Positions 49,132 to 59,058 of a stretch of 64,000 nt of DNA are shown here, piece by piece (positions within the stretch are counted from its first letter, which is position 1; each line of letters begins with the position of its first letter). The stretch is from Tabrizicola sp. TH137 (GTDB taxonomy: Bacteria; Pseudomonadota; Alphaproteobacteria; Rhodobacterales; Rhodobacteraceae): positions 620,001-684,000 of the forward strand of contig NZ_PKRQ01000001.1 of assembly GCF_002855575.1 (NCBI RefSeq), read 5' to 3'. The notes under the pieces are model-generated. The model worked only from the letters and a program-made list of their open reading frames with translations. It did not search any database and was not told where the DNA came from. Position numbers and translations under genes: made by a program.

Positions 49132-49734
49132 TCACCCGCCCCGCTTCTCCACTTCCTGCGTGATGTTGAACAAGGACGCGGGCAGGTTCACCCCCGTCAC
49201 CATCCGGTCCAGCACGATGGTCGTCCGGTTGCCCAGATCATCCGTGATGACCCAGGACGTCAGCGCCACGGGATCGCGCGAAAACACCAGCTCGATCGTC
49301 CCGTATTCCGGCGCCTCCGGGTCCTGCGCCACGACCCGCGTCGTGTCCTGCGCCTCGTAATGGCCCACCACCATCTTCGCCGTGCCCAGATCCACCCGCT
49401 CCGCCAGGATCAGGTTCAGCGGCGTCCGCCGCAGCGGATATTGCTCGGGCGGCTGGTTCGACTTCGCATCGAAGATCGCCACTTGCCCACCCCCGGCCAT
49501 CACCAGGCTGCGGTCGGGCGGCGCATATTCGAACCGCACCCGCCCCGGACGGCGGATATAAAGCCGCCCGTTCGAAATGCTGCCATCCGCATTGATCTGG
49601 GTGAAATCCGCCTCCGCCGTGGTCAGCCCGTTCAGATAGGCGGACAGGTCGGCCAGTGGAACCAGTTCCGCCCGCGCGGGCAGGGCGAAGACAAGCGCAA
49701 GGAGCGGGGCCATCAGGGCGGTGCGTCTGTTCAT
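49132..49734 (-). CDS. lolA: Outer-membrane lipoprotein carrier LolA
   Basis: 200 residues from ATG 49734; the longer upstream frame is unrelated. A signal peptide (about 1-22, ending ARA) then LSAYLNGLTTAEADFTQINADGS, GRLYIRRPGRVRFEYAPPD, VAIFDAKSNQPPEQYPLRRTPLNLIL, typical of LolA. A periplasmic chaperone that ferries lipoproteins from the inner to the outer membrane. In many Rhodobacteraceae it is close to ftsK; here about 3.5 kb with dadA, kamA-like and ccdAB genes separate the two. Confidence 0.9.
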   Translation of the reverse strand: MNRRTALMAPLLALVFALPARAELVPLADLSAYLNGLTTAEADFTQINADGSISNGRLYIRRPGRVRFEYAPPDRSLVMAGGGQVAIFDAKSNQPPEQYPLRRTPLNLILAERVDLGTAKMVVGHYEAQDTTRVVAQDPEAPEYGTIELVFSRDPVALTSWVITDDLGNRTTIVLDRMVTGVNLPASLFNITQEVEKRGG

Positions 49735-50082
49735 GCCTGCAATATACCCCCTCCCCCGCGCGCTTGCATCCCCGCCTCCCGCAATGTTGCAAGCTTGTGC
49801 CGATGCCGTGATCCCACGCCCGCCCCCACGACAGCAGACCGCCGAAGGAATCGCCCAATCCTTGGGCAAACTGCGAAGAAAGAAACCGGCGGAAATCCAC
49901 ACTGCAGCAAGGATTTCTGCGCCATAAAATCTCAATGACGCAAGTTTCTTCGGTCAAACAGATGTTATCAGAAGATTCCTCCCGTCTCTACCCTCTCCAC
50001 ACCCCATCATCGCAAACACCTTCACCCGGAAATCCGGCATCTTTCGCCCATCCCATGCAACCCTCTGGCAAGGCAGGCAAAG
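49735..50082. other. Divergent gap before lolA and dadA
   Basis: 348 bases without a supported gene. It includes a locally AT-rich tract (about 49915-49985: AAAATCTC, AAGTTTCTTCGG, GATGTTATCAGAAGATTCC) that probably holds the dadA promoter and any Lrp-type control site. No confident operator or RNA element was identified. The start of lolA and the start of dadA point away from each other. Confidence 0.4.
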
Positions 50083-51384
50083 ATGAAGATCGTGGTTCTC
50101 GGCGCAGGCGTGATCGGTGTCACCTCGGCCTGGTATCTGGCCAAGGCGGGGCATGAGGTCACGGTCATCGACCGCCAGCCCGGCCCTTCGCTCGAAACCT
50201 CCTTCGCCAATGCGGGCGAAATCTCGCCCGGCTATTCCTCCCCCTGGGCGGCCCCCGGCATCCCGCAGAAGGCGATCAAGTGGATGTTCATGAAACATGC
50301 GCCGCTGATCATCCAGCCGCGCCCGGATCTCGCCAAACTCGGCTGGATGGCGAAGATGCTGTCGAACTGCACGACCGCCGCCTACCAGACCAACAAGCGC
50401 CGCATGGTCCGCCTGGCCGAATATTCCCGTGACTGCCTGATGGAGCTGCGCGCGGAAACCGGCATCGCCTATGACGAACGCACCCAGGGCACGCTGCAAC
50501 TCTTCCGCACCCAGAAACAGGTGGACGGTGCCGCGAAGGATATCGAGGTTCTGCGCGCCGACGGCGTCCCCTTCGAAGTGCTGGACCGCGACGCCTGCCT
50601 CGCCGCCGAACCGGGCCTTGCCGGGGCGCGCGACAAGATCGCGGGCGGCCTGCGCCTGCCCGGCGATGAAACCGGCGACTGCTTCAAGTTCACCAACCGC
50701 CTTGCCGAAATGGCCGAAGCGCTCGGCGTCACCTTCCGCTACGGCGTCGGCATCGACGGGCTGGAATCGGATGGCACCCGCATCACCGCCGCCCGCACCT
50801 CCGAAGGCCGCGTCACCGCCGATGCCTTCGTCGTGGCCCTGGGCAGCTATTCGCCCTTCCTCGTCGCGCCCTTCGGCATGAAACTCCCGGTCTATCCGGT
50901 GAAGGGCTATTCCATCACTGTCCCGATCGTGAACGAAGACCGCGCCCCCGTCTCCACCGTGATGGACGAAACCCACAAGATCGCCATCACCCGTCTGGGC
51001 GACCGCATCCGCGTCGGCGGCATGGCCGAGATTGCGGGCTTCGACCTGTCCTTGAACCCCAAGCGCCGCGCCACGCTGGAACATTCGGTCGAAGACCTGT
51101 TCGGTGGCGCGGGTGACCAGTCCAAGGCCAGCTTCTGGACAGGCCTGCGCCCGATGACGCCCGATGGCACCCCCGTCGTCGGCCGCTCCACCGTGCCGAA
51201 CCTGTTCCTGAACACCGGCCACGGCACGCTGGGCTGGACCATGGCCGCAGGCTCGGGCCGCGTGCTGGCCGACATCGTCTCGGGCCGCAAGACCGAGATC
51301 GAAAGCGCCGACCTCGGCTATGCCCGCTACCTCAAGCCGCGCGCCGCCCGCGCGCAGGGCTTCGGCGCCGCACAACCCGCCTGA
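50083..51384 (+). CDS. dadA: D-amino-acid dehydrogenase (DadA)
   Basis: 433 residues. An N-terminal FAD-binding [20 protein letters not shown] (dinucleotide fold), then [20 protein letters not shown] and GYSITV, and a C-terminal [16 protein letters not shown] plus [15 protein letters not shown], all close to DadA of proteobacteria (DAO family). It oxidises D-alanine and other D-amino acids to 2-oxo acids and passes electrons to the respiratory chain. No racemase gene follows; two hairpins and a lysine-aminomutase-like gene, in the opposite direction, come next. Confidence 0.93.
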   Translation: MKIVVLGAGVIGVTSAWYLAKAGHEVTVIDRQPGPSLETSFANAGEISPGYSSPWAAPGIPQKAIKWMFMKHAPLIIQPRPDLAKLGWMAKMLSNCTTAAYQTNKRRMVRLAEYSRDCLMELRAETGIAYDERTQGTLQLFRTQKQVDGAAKDIEVLRADGVPFEVLDRDACLAAEPGLAGARDKIAGGLRLPGDETGDCFKFTNRLAEMAEALGVTFRYGVGIDGLESDGTRITAARTSEGRVTADAFVVALGSYSPFLVAPFGMKLPVYPVKGYSITVPIVNEDRAPVSTVMDETHKIAITRLGDRIRVGGMAEIAGFDLSLNPKRRATLEHSVEDLFGGAGDQSKASFWTGLRPMTPDGTPVVGRSTVPNLFLNTGHGTLGWTMAAGSGRVLADIVSGRKTEIESADLGYARYLKPRAARAQGFGAAQPA

Positions 51385-51388
51385 GGCC

Positions 51389-51414
51389 TAGGATGGGCAG
51401 TATTGCCCATCCTA
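51389..51414. terminator. Hairpin 1 between dadA and the aminomutase gene
   Basis: TAGGATGGGCA (51389-51399) / TGCCCATCCTA (51404-51414), 11 bp with a GTAT loop, right after the dadA stop. No T-run follows, so it may stabilise the transcript or help termination. Confidence 0.6.
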
Positions 51415-51436
51415 CCCATCTGGCCCTATCCCCCGA

Positions 51437-51463
51437 AAATCTGGCGCCATCCGCGCCAGATTT
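51437..51463. terminator. Hairpin 2, probable bidirectional terminator
   Basis: AAATCTGGCGC (51437-51447) / GCGCCAGATTT (51453-51463), 11 bp, 5-base loop. The A-run on the left and T-run on the right give a terminator in both directions, fitting the convergent dadA and aminomutase genes. Confidence 0.75.
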
Positions 51464-51500
51464 CCTTAACCAATCCCTGCACCAGCGCCCGCGGCGTGGC

Positions 51501-51536
51501 CACAGTTTGCGGCACAGTTTGCGGCACAAGATACGG
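51501..51536. repeat. Three 12-bp tandem units
   Basis: CACAGTTTGCGG twice, then CACAAGATACGG (51501-51512, 51513-51524, 51525-51536). Located between the convergent terminator hairpin and the end of the aminomutase gene. The first two copies are exact; the third differs at 4 positions. No function recognised. Confidence 0.7.
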
Positions 51537-51576
51537 CACAGCCGTTTTCACCGGAAAATTCCCGATCCGATACCGC

Positions 51577-52614
51577 CTAGCGCTCCGGATCGCGGTAAAG
51601 ATGCTGGCCACCCTGCCAGTCGGTGATCCGCCACAGCCCGCCGCCCAGCGGTTCCGCATGATCCCGCACCAATGGCACCTTCCCGAAACCGCCCGGAATA
51701 TCAAGCACATAGGTCGGGATCAGTGGCCCGCTGATCCGCCCCCGCAGCCCGGCCATCAGGGCCTGCCCTTCCGCAATCGTGGTGCGGAAATGCCCCGTCC
51801 CCTTCGCCAGGTCGCAATGATGCAGGTAATAGGGCTTCACCCGGCAGGCCATCAGCCGCCGGAACAATGCCTCCAGCGCCGCCACGCTATCATTGATATC
51901 GCGCAGCAGAACCGATTGGGAAAGCAGGGGAATTCCCGCCTCCACCAGCCGCGCCAGTGCCGCCTCCGCTGCCGCCCCGATCTCCTGCGCATGGTTCGTA
52001 TGCACCACCACCCAGACCCGCGCAGCCCGCAGCGCCGCCACCATCTCCGCCGTCACCTTCTCGGGCGCCACCACCGGGATGCGGGTATGGATGCGCACCT
52101 GATCGACATGCGCTATCGCTGATAGCCTTTCCATCAACCCCTTGATCCTGCGCGCAGAAAGCACCAAGGGATCGCCCCCCGTCAGGATCACTTCGCGGAT
52201 CGCGGGGTTAACCGCGATGTAATCCAGCGCGGCCACAAGGTCTTTCTCCGGCAGCGATCCCTCTTCCCCAACCGCCTCGCGCCGGAAACAGAAGCGGCAA
52301 TAGACCTCGCAGGTTTTCGTCACATGCAGGATGACCCGATCCGGATAGCGATGCGTCAACCCCGTCACCGGGGAATGGGCCTCATCCCCGATGGGATCGC
52401 CCAATTCCTCCTCGCGGATTATCATTTCGGCAGCCTCCGGCACGAACTGCCTCGCCACCGCATCCCCCACCCCCAAAACCCGCCCCCGCATCGCGGCGGT
52501 CATGCGGATGCGGAACGCCTCCTCCACCGGGGCCAGCGCAGGCGCAGCCTCCGGGGCCACCAGCCCCGCCGCCACCATCTCTGCCAATCCGTTGATCGCC
52601 CGCTGTTCAGTCAT
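51577..52614 (-). CDS. Lysine-2,3-aminomutase-like radical SAM protein
   Basis: 345 residues from ATG 52614. Radical SAM cluster CxxxCxxC at C102, C106 and C109 (KTCEVYCRFCF), then ILTGGDPLVLS, VRIHTRIP, VHTNHAQEI and YYLHHCDLAKGTGHF, with a late PTYVLDIPGG, as in KamA/EpmB enzymes. PLP lysine lies in the C-terminal GGFGKVP region. EpmB makes (R)-beta-lysine for elongation factor P; KamA starts lysine fermentation. The 345-residue length is nearer EpmB, but no epmA or efp gene is in the window, so the biological role is open. Confidence 0.87.
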   Translation of the reverse strand: MTEQRAINGLAEMVAAGLVAPEAAPALAPVEEAFRIRMTAAMRGRVLGVGDAVARQFVPEAAEMIIREEELGDPIGDEAHSPVTGLTHRYPDRVILHVTKTCEVYCRFCFRREAVGEEGSLPEKDLVAALDYIAVNPAIREVILTGGDPLVLSARRIKGLMERLSAIAHVDQVRIHTRIPVVAPEKVTAEMVAALRAARVWVVVHTNHAQEIGAAAEAALARLVEAGIPLLSQSVLLRDINDSVAALEALFRRLMACRVKPYYLHHCDLAKGTGHFRTTIAEGQALMAGLRGRISGPLIPTYVLDIPGGFGKVPLVRDHAEPLGGGLWRITDWQGGQHLYRDPER

Positions 52615-52728
52615 GCCTGCCCCTTCCGTCCGGGCGCGGCACCTATCAAGGGGTTGGACCAGGCGCAAGCCTTGCTTTCCAACAAGATCATGCGCATATT
52701 TCATGCGCGTCCAGCAAAGGGGTGCATC

Positions 52729-52959
52729 ATGCAGCCACCCATACGCAAAGCCACCAACCTAACCCTCGATGCGGCCCTTCTGGCCGAGGCACGGGCGCAT
52801 GACGTGAACCTGTCCCGCGCGGCAGAAGATGGCCTCCGCGCGGCCCTGCGCGCCGCAAAGGCGGCCCGCTGGCAGGAAGAGAACGCCAAAGCTCTCGCGG
52901 ATTCAAATAGTTGGGTGGAAGAGAACGGCCTGCCGCTGGCCAGCTTCCGGCCCTTCTGA
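52729..52959 (+). CDS. ccdA: CcdA-family antitoxin
   Basis: 76 residues from ATG 52729 behind AAAGGGG. CcdA family: NLTLDAALLAEARAHDVNLSRAAEDGLRAAL forms the ribbon-helix-helix DNA-binding part, and the C-terminal WQEENAKALADSNSWVEENGLPLASFRPF is the toxin-binding tail, close to the consensus EENGLPL...RF. It binds and neutralises CcdB and represses its own operon. One base of overlap (TGATG) with ccdB. Confidence 0.92.
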   Translation: MQPPIRKATNLTLDAALLAEARAHDVNLSRAAEDGLRAALRAAKAARWQEENAKALADSNSWVEENGLPLASFRPF

Positions 52960-53258
52960 TGGCCCGGTTCGACGTCTATCCAGCCCCGGATGGGCGCGGT
53001 TACTGGCTGGACGTGCAGGCCGATCTTCTGGGTGCATTGAACACGCGCCTTATCGTGCCGCTCATCCCCCTGGATCAGGCACCCATTCCAGCGCGGCGCC
53101 TGAACCCCGTCTTCCGGATCGACGGGCAAGACGTGGTCATGACCACGCAATTCCTCTCTGCCGTTCTGTCCAGCGGCCTGACGCGCCCTGTCACTTCTCT
53201 CGCCGATCAGTCCGAAACCGTCATGGCCGCATTGGACATGGCACTCATCGGCTTCTGA
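52959..53258 (+). CDS. ccdB: CcdB-family gyrase toxin
   Basis: 99 residues. ARFDVYP.P start, WLDVQADLLGALNTRLIVPLIP, LNPVFRIDGQDVVMTTQFLSAV and SLADQSETVMAALDMALIGF match the CcdB fold. F-plasmid CcdB ends in a Trp-Gly-Ile needed for gyrase poisoning; here the end is IGF with no Trp, as in many chromosomal homologues, so killing activity is not certain. Ends 3 bases before the convergent ftsK stop. Confidence 0.9.
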   Translation: MARFDVYPAPDGRGYWLDVQADLLGALNTRLIVPLIPLDQAPIPARRLNPVFRIDGQDVVMTTQFLSAVLSSGLTRPVTSLADQSETVMAALDMALIGF

Positions 53259-53261
53259 TCC

Positions 53262-56200
53262 TCACGCCTCCGGCACAAGGATCTCGCGCTTGCCCACATG
53301 GTTGGCGCGGGTCACGACACCCTCTTCCTCCATCTGCTCCACCAGACGCGCGGCCTTGTTATATCCGATGCCCAGCTTCCGCTGGATGTAGGAGGTCGAA
53401 CATTTCCGATCCCGCGCCACGATGGCAACCGCCTGGTCATATAGCGCCTCGTCGCTCCCCTCGGCCCCGCCGCCGCCCAGACCCAGCACAAGGTCGATGT
53501 CGTCGGCCTTGTCATCCTCCGGCCCCTCGACCACGCCCGACATATAGGCCGGCGGACCAAAGCTCTTGAGGTGATTGACGATTTCCTCAACCTCTTCATC
53601 GCTGACGAAAGGCCCATGGATACGGGTGATCTTCGCCCCACCCGCCATATACAGCATGTCACCCATGCCCAGCAGTTGCTCCGCCCCCTGCTCGCCCAGG
53701 ATCGTCCGGCTGTCGATCTTGCTGGTGACCTGGAAGGAAATCCGCGTCGGGAAGTTCGCCTTGATCGTCCCGGTGATCACATCCACCGAAGGCCGCTGCG
53801 TCGCCATGATCAGATGGATGCCCGAGGCCCGCGCCATCTGTGCCAGACGCTGGATGCAGGCCTCGATCTCCTTGCCCGCCACCATCATCAGATCGGCCAT
53901 TTCGTCAACGATCACAACGATATAGGGCAGCGCGACGGGGGCGAATTCCTCCGTCTCGAAGACCGGCTCCCCGGTATCCTCGTCAAACCCCGTCTGGATC
54001 GTGCGCTTGAACAGCTCACCCTTCGCCAGCGCCTCGCGCACCCGGCCGTTATAGCCTTCGATGTTCCGCACGCCCATCTTGGACATCTTGCGGTAACGCT
54101 CCTCCATCTCGCCCACCACCCATTTCAGGGCGACGACGGCCTTCTTCGGGTCCGTCACGACGGGGCTCAGAAGATGCGGAATCCCGTCATAGACCGACAG
54201 TTCCAGCATCTTCGGGTCGATCATGATCAACCGGCATTCCTCGGGCGTCAGCTTGTAGAGAAGCGACAGGATCATGGTGTTGATGGCAACCGACTTGCCC
54301 GAACCCGTGGTCCCCGCGATCAGAAGGTGGGGCATCTTGGCAAGGTTCGCCACCACCGGCTCGCCGCCGATATCCTTGCCCAGCGCCAGCGGCAGCCGCA
54401 TGTTGCTGTCGCCAAAGTCGCGCGCCGAAAGGATTTCCCGCAGCACCACCTTTTCCCGATGCGCGTTCGGCAATTCGATCCCGATCACCGTCCGCCCCGG
54501 CACCGTGGACACCCGCGCCGACAGGGCCGACATGCTGCGCGCGATGTCATCCGCAAGCCCGATCACCCGGCTCGCCTTCAGCCCCGGCGCAGGTTCCAGT
54601 TCATACATCGTGACCACCGGGCCGGGACGAACCGAAACGATCTCCCCCTTCACCCCGTAATCATCCAGCACATTCTCCAGCATCCGCGCATTCTCTTCCA
54701 GCGCCTCGTCCGAAAGCGTGTGACGCGTCACCGTCGAAGGCGCTGCCAGCAGGGACAGCGGCGGAAGCTCGTATTCCGGCTGCATCTCTTCGAACCGCAG
54801 GCGCGGCTGCGCCTCGGCCATGGCCTGACGCGACGGGGCGCTCGGCTTCTTGGCCACGTGCTGCACCACCGGGCGCCGGTCGGCCATCAGGGGGCGCGCG
54901 GCGGCCGGGGCGTAATCCTCATCCTCGTCATCCTCAACCTCAGGCATCCAGCCATCGGCGCGGAACATGTTCTCGCCGGTTTCCCAATCCTCCTCGGCCT
55001 CGGGCAGGACGGGCTCTTCCGGCATCGCCACAGGCTGGCGCGACAGCGCGCTCAGGGGCGGCACAATGGCAGAGGCGGCAGGGGCGGCAACGCTCATTCC
55101 CGCCATCAGCGGCGGCTCTACCGGCATCTGTCGCGCCACCGGCGTAAGGTCGGCGACCAAGGGCTGCGGCCCGCGCCGCAAGGCCGGTTCACGCCGCTGC
55201 ACTGCCGCCTGAACCACATTGACCGGCCCACCCGGATTGCGGATGCGCGACTTGATCGCATCCGAGATGCGGGCACGGATGCGGTCCTCATCCGGGCGCA
55301 TCCCGTCGTCATAATGCGGCTGCATCGGCTCCACCAGTTCCGGCTCCGGGTCCGACAATCGCCGCATCAACCCCGGCATCCGGGCCAGCAGGCCCAGCTT
55401 TTCCTTGGGCGGCGCGTAATGCGGTGCCTCGGCCAGGGGCGCGGCATAGCGCGGCTCGGCCCGCAGCTGCGCCGGACGGCCCCATTCCGCAGCCCCCTGC
55501 GCCGGGGAAACCGCCGGTTCGCTCAATGGCCGGCGTATCACGCCACGCCCTGCCGCTGCCGGCATCGGCTCTGCCTCCCAGGCGGCCGACCGGCGCATTG
55601 CCGCGGCCTCTGCCCGATGCGCCTGTGCCATGCGGCGGCGGTCCTGCATCGCCAGCGCCGCCCGCGCCGTGCCCTGCGCACCCTTGCCAGCAAGGGCCAT
55701 GGCCTGCGAATAGGCGATGACAGACCCCACCATCAGGAACCGCCCGATCTGCCGCAGTTCCGCACGGTCAAAACCCGTCACGAAAAGCAGCATCGCCAGC
55801 ACGCCCAGGCCCAGCAGGAGCGACACGAGTTTCAGGCTGAACCCGGCACTGCCCGGCACGATCCCGATCAGCGCGCCCAGCACCGTATCGCCGAACAGCC
55901 CGCCCAGACCGAAGGAATGCCCCCAGGCCGCCCCCGGCACCAGCGTCGCCGCATAGACCGAACACATGGCCACCGCGATCACGGCAAAGACGATCCGGCC
56001 CAGCGCCCGTTCCGCCCCCCGATGGGTCAGGAACCGCACGCCCCAGACCAGCAGGATGAGCGGAATCGACCACGCCCCCTTGCCACCGATAATGATCAGC
56101 GTCGAAGACAGCGCCGCGCCGAACCGGCCCAGCGCGTTCTTCGCAGGCTCATCCGTCGCGACCATCCAGCCGGGATCTTCCGGCGAATAGGTCCAGAGCA

Positions 56201-56327
56201 TCGCCACGAAGGCAATCGCCACCGCCACCAGCACAAGCCCCAGAAGCTCGCGCCCGCGCCGTTCCAGCATCGCCTGCATGTTCTGATCCAGAAGCGGATC
56301 CCGTTGCCGTGCCTGATAGGATGCCAT
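53262..56327 (-). CDS. ftsK: FtsK DNA translocase
   Basis: 1021 residues from ATG 56327; GAGGAA lies upstream. Four or so N-terminal membrane segments (about 25-240), a long proline- and acid-rich linker (about 260-530) with little fold, then the alpha/beta motor with Walker [16 protein letters not shown] and Walker [13 protein letters not shown], and a C-terminal winged-helix gamma domain (about 955-1021, [21 protein letters not shown]) that reads KOPS sequences. Moves chromosome ends during division and activates dimer resolution. It follows the aminotransferase gene by 11 bases. Confidence 0.96.
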   Translation of the reverse strand: MASYQARQRDPLLDQNMQAMLERRGRELLGLVLVAVAIAFVAMLWTYSPEDPGWMVATDEPAKNALGRFGAALSSTLIIIGGKGAWSIPLILLVWGVRFLTHRGAERALGRIVFAVIAVAMCSVYAATLVPGAAWGHSFGLGGLFGDTVLGALIGIVPGSAGFSLKLVSLLLGLGVLAMLLFVTGFDRAELRQIGRFLMVGSVIAYSQAMALAGKGAQGTARAALAMQDRRRMAQAHRAEAAAMRRSAAWEAEPMPAAAGRGVIRRPLSEPAVSPAQGAAEWGRPAQLRAEPRYAAPLAEAPHYAPPKEKLGLLARMPGLMRRLSDPEPELVEPMQPHYDDGMRPDEDRIRARISDAIKSRIRNPGGPVNVVQAAVQRREPALRRGPQPLVADLTPVARQMPVEPPLMAGMSVAAPAASAIVPPLSALSRQPVAMPEEPVLPEAEEDWETGENMFRADGWMPEVEDDEDEDYAPAAARPLMADRRPVVQHVAKKPSAPSRQAMAEAQPRLRFEEMQPEYELPPLSLLAAPSTVTRHTLSDEALEENARMLENVLDDYGVKGEIVSVRPGPVVTMYELEPAPGLKASRVIGLADDIARSMSALSARVSTVPGRTVIGIELPNAHREKVVLREILSARDFGDSNMRLPLALGKDIGGEPVVANLAKMPHLLIAGTTGSGKSVAINTMILSLLYKLTPEECRLIMIDPKMLELSVYDGIPHLLSPVVTDPKKAVVALKWVVGEMEERYRKMSKMGVRNIEGYNGRVREALAKGELFKRTIQTGFDEDTGEPVFETEEFAPVALPYIVVIVDEMADLMMVAGKEIEACIQRLAQMARASGIHLIMATQRPSVDVITGTIKANFPTRISFQVTSKIDSRTILGEQGAEQLLGMGDMLYMAGGAKITRIHGPFVSDEEVEEIVNHLKSFGPPAYMSGVVEGPEDDKADDIDLVLGLGGGGAEGSDEALYDQAVAIVARDRKCSTSYIQRKLGIGYNKAARLVEQMEEEGVVTRANHVGKREILVPEA

Positions 56328-56338
56328 GCTGCCGTTCC

Positions 56339-57517
56339 TCACCCGTAGATGCAGTCGCGAAGCCGGATCAGCCCGCGCTGCATTTCGTCCCTTGGGGCCA
56401 CCATGGCGACCCGGATATATCCCTTGCCGGGGTTCTGCCCCCCGGCCTCGCGCGACAGATAGGCGCCGGGCAGAACCCGCACCCCCGTCTGCGTCCAAAG
56501 CTTCAGCGCCGCCTCTTCCCCATCCTCGACCGGAAGCCAGAGGAAGAATCCGCCCTCGGGGTTGGAAAACCCCTGCACGCCCGCAAACACCTCATCGGCG
56601 ATGCGGAACTTCTCCTGATAAAGCGCAAGGTTGGCCGCCACATGCGCCTCATCCGCCCAGGCCCGCTCGCTCACCTTCTGCACGGGCAGGGGCAGGGGGG
56701 CACCGGCGAAGGCCCTCAATTGGCGGATGCGGGCAATGCCCTGCGCGCCACCCGCAACAAAGCCCGACCGCAGCCCCGGCAGATTCGACCGCTTCGACAG
56801 CGAATGGAAAACAAAGATCCGCTCAGGGTCCGCCCCGATCTCTGCCGCCACCTCCAGCGCGCCGGGGGGCGGCGCGTCGCGCCAGATCTCGGAATAGCAT
56901 TCGTCGGAAAAGACGCGGAAATCATGGGTCTCCGCCAGCCGCAGCAGCCCCGCCAGATAGTCGCGCGACGCAATCGCCCCCTGCGGATTTGCGGGCGAAC
57001 AGAGATAGGCAATCGCCACCCGGTCCAGCACATCCTTGGGCAGGGCCGCATAATCCGGCAGGAACCCCGTCGCCGCCGTGGCAGGCACATAGACAGGCTC
57101 TGCCCCCATCGCCAGCGCGGCAACCGCATAGACCTGATAGAAGGGATTGGGCATCAGGACGACCGGCTTCCTGCCGCCCTTCACCTCGGGGCACAGGGCG
57201 ACGGCCGCGTTGAACAGCCCTTCGCGCGTGCCGTTCAGCACCATCAGCCGCTCTTCGCCCAGATCGACGCCATAGCGCCGCTTCAGCCAGCCCGCGATCG
57301 CCGCCAGCAATTCGGGCGTCCCGTCATTCGGCGGATAGACACCAAAGCCCGCAACATTATCCGCCAGAACCTGACCCACGAAATCCGGCATCGGATGGCG
57401 CGGTTCGCCGATGGTCATGGCAATCGGCTCGGCCCCCGGCTTGTGGGGGTCGAGCAACTTCCGCAAACGCGGAAATGCGTAATCTGGCAGGCTCGAGAAC
57501 CGCTCAGGAAACTGCAT
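56339..57517 (-). CDS. Class I/II PLP aminotransferase (DapC-like)
   Basis: 392 residues. Fold type I PLP enzyme: [76 protein letters not shown] and the Schiff-base lysine in [17 protein letters not shown]. Resembles N-succinyldiaminopimelate transaminase (DapC) of alphaproteobacteria, a lysine/peptidoglycan precursor step, though motif reading cannot exclude another specificity. Its stop is 11 bases before ftsK. Confidence 0.87.
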   Translation of the reverse strand: MQFPERFSSLPDYAFPRLRKLLDPHKPGAEPIAMTIGEPRHPMPDFVGQVLADNVAGFGVYPPNDGTPELLAAIAGWLKRRYGVDLGEERLMVLNGTREGLFNAAVALCPEVKGGRKPVVLMPNPFYQVYAVAALAMGAEPVYVPATAATGFLPDYAALPKDVLDRVAIAYLCSPANPQGAIASRDYLAGLLRLAETHDFRVFSDECYSEIWRDAPPPGALEVAAEIGADPERIFVFHSLSKRSNLPGLRSGFVAGGAQGIARIRQLRAFAGAPLPLPVQKVSERAWADEAHVAANLALYQEKFRIADEVFAGVQGFSNPEGGFFLWLPVEDGEEAALKLWTQTGVRVLPGAYLSREAGGQNPGKGYIRVAMVAPRDEMQRGLIRLRDCIYG

Positions 57518-57647
57518 TCATGCCTCAATACCGGGGTCGTGGTGCCCCGTTTTGCCGCACGATAGCCAACCCGCGCGCAGCGGTCCAGAAAAAGGCAACG
57601 CCCGCCGTCACTTGGCCGCCGATGCTGTGTCTTTTCCGACTCTGCCC

Positions 57648-58979
57648 CTAGCGCAGCGCCTTGGCCGCCGCCGCGCCCACACGCAAAAGCCGCTCTTCCT
57701 GATGCGGGGCGCCGAGGAAACTGATCCCGCAGGAGGGCTGCATCGTGGGAAGGGTCAGACCGCACAGACCCATCAGATTTCCGATCCGCGTGTTGCGCAG
57801 GGCCAGCAGGTTTTCGGTCACGTAATAGGGATCATCCGTCATCAACCGCCCGGCCTGCGGCGGAAGGATCGGCGAGGTGGGAAGGATCACCGCATCATAC
57901 CCGGCGGTCTTCTCCAGCCACACCCGGCGCAACACCTCCAGCCGCCGCCAGGCTGCCACGTAATCCGACGCGGCAAAGGATGCCCCTGACCGGAACCGTT
58001 CCAGGATGCGCGGAAACATCTTCTGCGGTGCCGCCTCGATCCGGTCACGCCAGATGCCATAGGCCTCGGCGGTGAAGATGAGCGCGGCCAGACCCATCGC
58101 CTCGGCCACTTCCGGCACCTTCCCATGGGTGATCTGCGCCCCCGCCGCCGCAAGCCGCGCCACCGCATCCTCGAATCCCTGCGCGGGTCTTTCGCGCAGA
58201 TCATCCAGCGCCACGGTCTCCAGCACCAGGAAGCGCATACCCGACAGGCTCGCCCCGCCCAGATCGGTGGGCCGCCCCCCTTCCATCGCCGCCAGCAGCA
58301 GCGCGCAATCCTCTACCGTCTTGGCAATGGGTCCGATCGTATCGAAACGCTCGCACAACGGCACCGTCCCCGTCAGCGGGATGCGCCCCGCCGTCGTCTT
58401 CAACCCGACCAGATCATTCCAGGCCGCGGGAATCCGCACCGATCCGCCCGTATCCGATCCGATGGCCGCCGGGGCCAGACCATAGGCCACCGAGGCCGCC
58501 GCCCCCGAGGAAGACCCGCCCGGCACAGCACTTTCGTCATTGATGCAAGGCGGCGTGGCGGTGATCGGGTTCAGGCCCAGCCCGGAAAAGGCCAGTTCCG
58601 ACATATGCGTCTTGCCAAGGCAGACCAGCCCGCCCTGCGTGGCAACTTCCAGAACCTCGGCATCGCGTTCGGGGATGCGGCCCTTCAGAAGGGCCGATCC
58701 GGCCTCCGTCGCCACGCCGACCGTATCGAAAAGATCCTTCCAGCTTATCGGCACACCATCCAGCAGCCCGCGGCGGAAGCCCCGTCGCGCCCGGCCATGC
58801 GCAGCCATCGCCTCGGCCCGCGCGCGGGCCGGGGTCAGGCGCGCATAGATACGCTCGGCCAGCGGATGTTTGGCAATGGCATCCAGATGCTGTTCGGCCA
58901 GATCGACAGGGTTGATCCGCCCTGCCCCAATCTCGCGCCCCAGTTCTGCCGCCGTCAGGTTCTGCCAGTTCTTCGCCAT
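57648..58979 (-). CDS. Amidase-signature family hydrolase
   Basis: 443 residues. Amidase signature Ser-cisSer-Lys: the lysine in GVPISWKDLFD, and the serines in the PGGSSSGAAASVAYGLAP glycine-serine block with GSDTGGSVRIPAAWNDLVGLK. Later a ILPTSPILPP segment and a C-terminal LTLPTMQP. Hydrolyses amides such as indoleacetamide, urea carboxylate products or peptides; GatA is less likely because no gatB/C neighbours are seen. It lies 130 bases before the aminotransferase gene, same direction. Confidence 0.86.
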   Translation of the reverse strand: MAKNWQNLTAAELGREIGAGRINPVDLAEQHLDAIAKHPLAERIYARLTPARARAEAMAAHGRARRGFRRGLLDGVPISWKDLFDTVGVATEAGSALLKGRIPERDAEVLEVATQGGLVCLGKTHMSELAFSGLGLNPITATPPCINDESAVPGGSSSGAAASVAYGLAPAAIGSDTGGSVRIPAAWNDLVGLKTTAGRIPLTGTVPLCERFDTIGPIAKTVEDCALLLAAMEGGRPTDLGGASLSGMRFLVLETVALDDLRERPAQGFEDAVARLAAAGAQITHGKVPEVAEAMGLAALIFTAEAYGIWRDRIEAAPQKMFPRILERFRSGASFAASDYVAAWRRLEVLRRVWLEKTAGYDAVILPTSPILPPQAGRLMTDDPYYVTENLLALRNTRIGNLMGLCGLTLPTMQPSCGISFLGAPHQEERLLRVGAAAAKALR

Positions 58980-59058
58980 GCCCGCCCCCTATTCCAACAT
59001 GAACGGTAGCGGCACAGCGGCGCATGGACAATCCCGCCCCGCCCGCCATATTCGGCCC

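Noticed and set aside
57552-57989. Open frame over the amidase-aminotransferase gap
   Set aside because: Antisense shadow of the amidase gene with no ribosome site; the 130-base gap between the two genes holds nothing recognisable.
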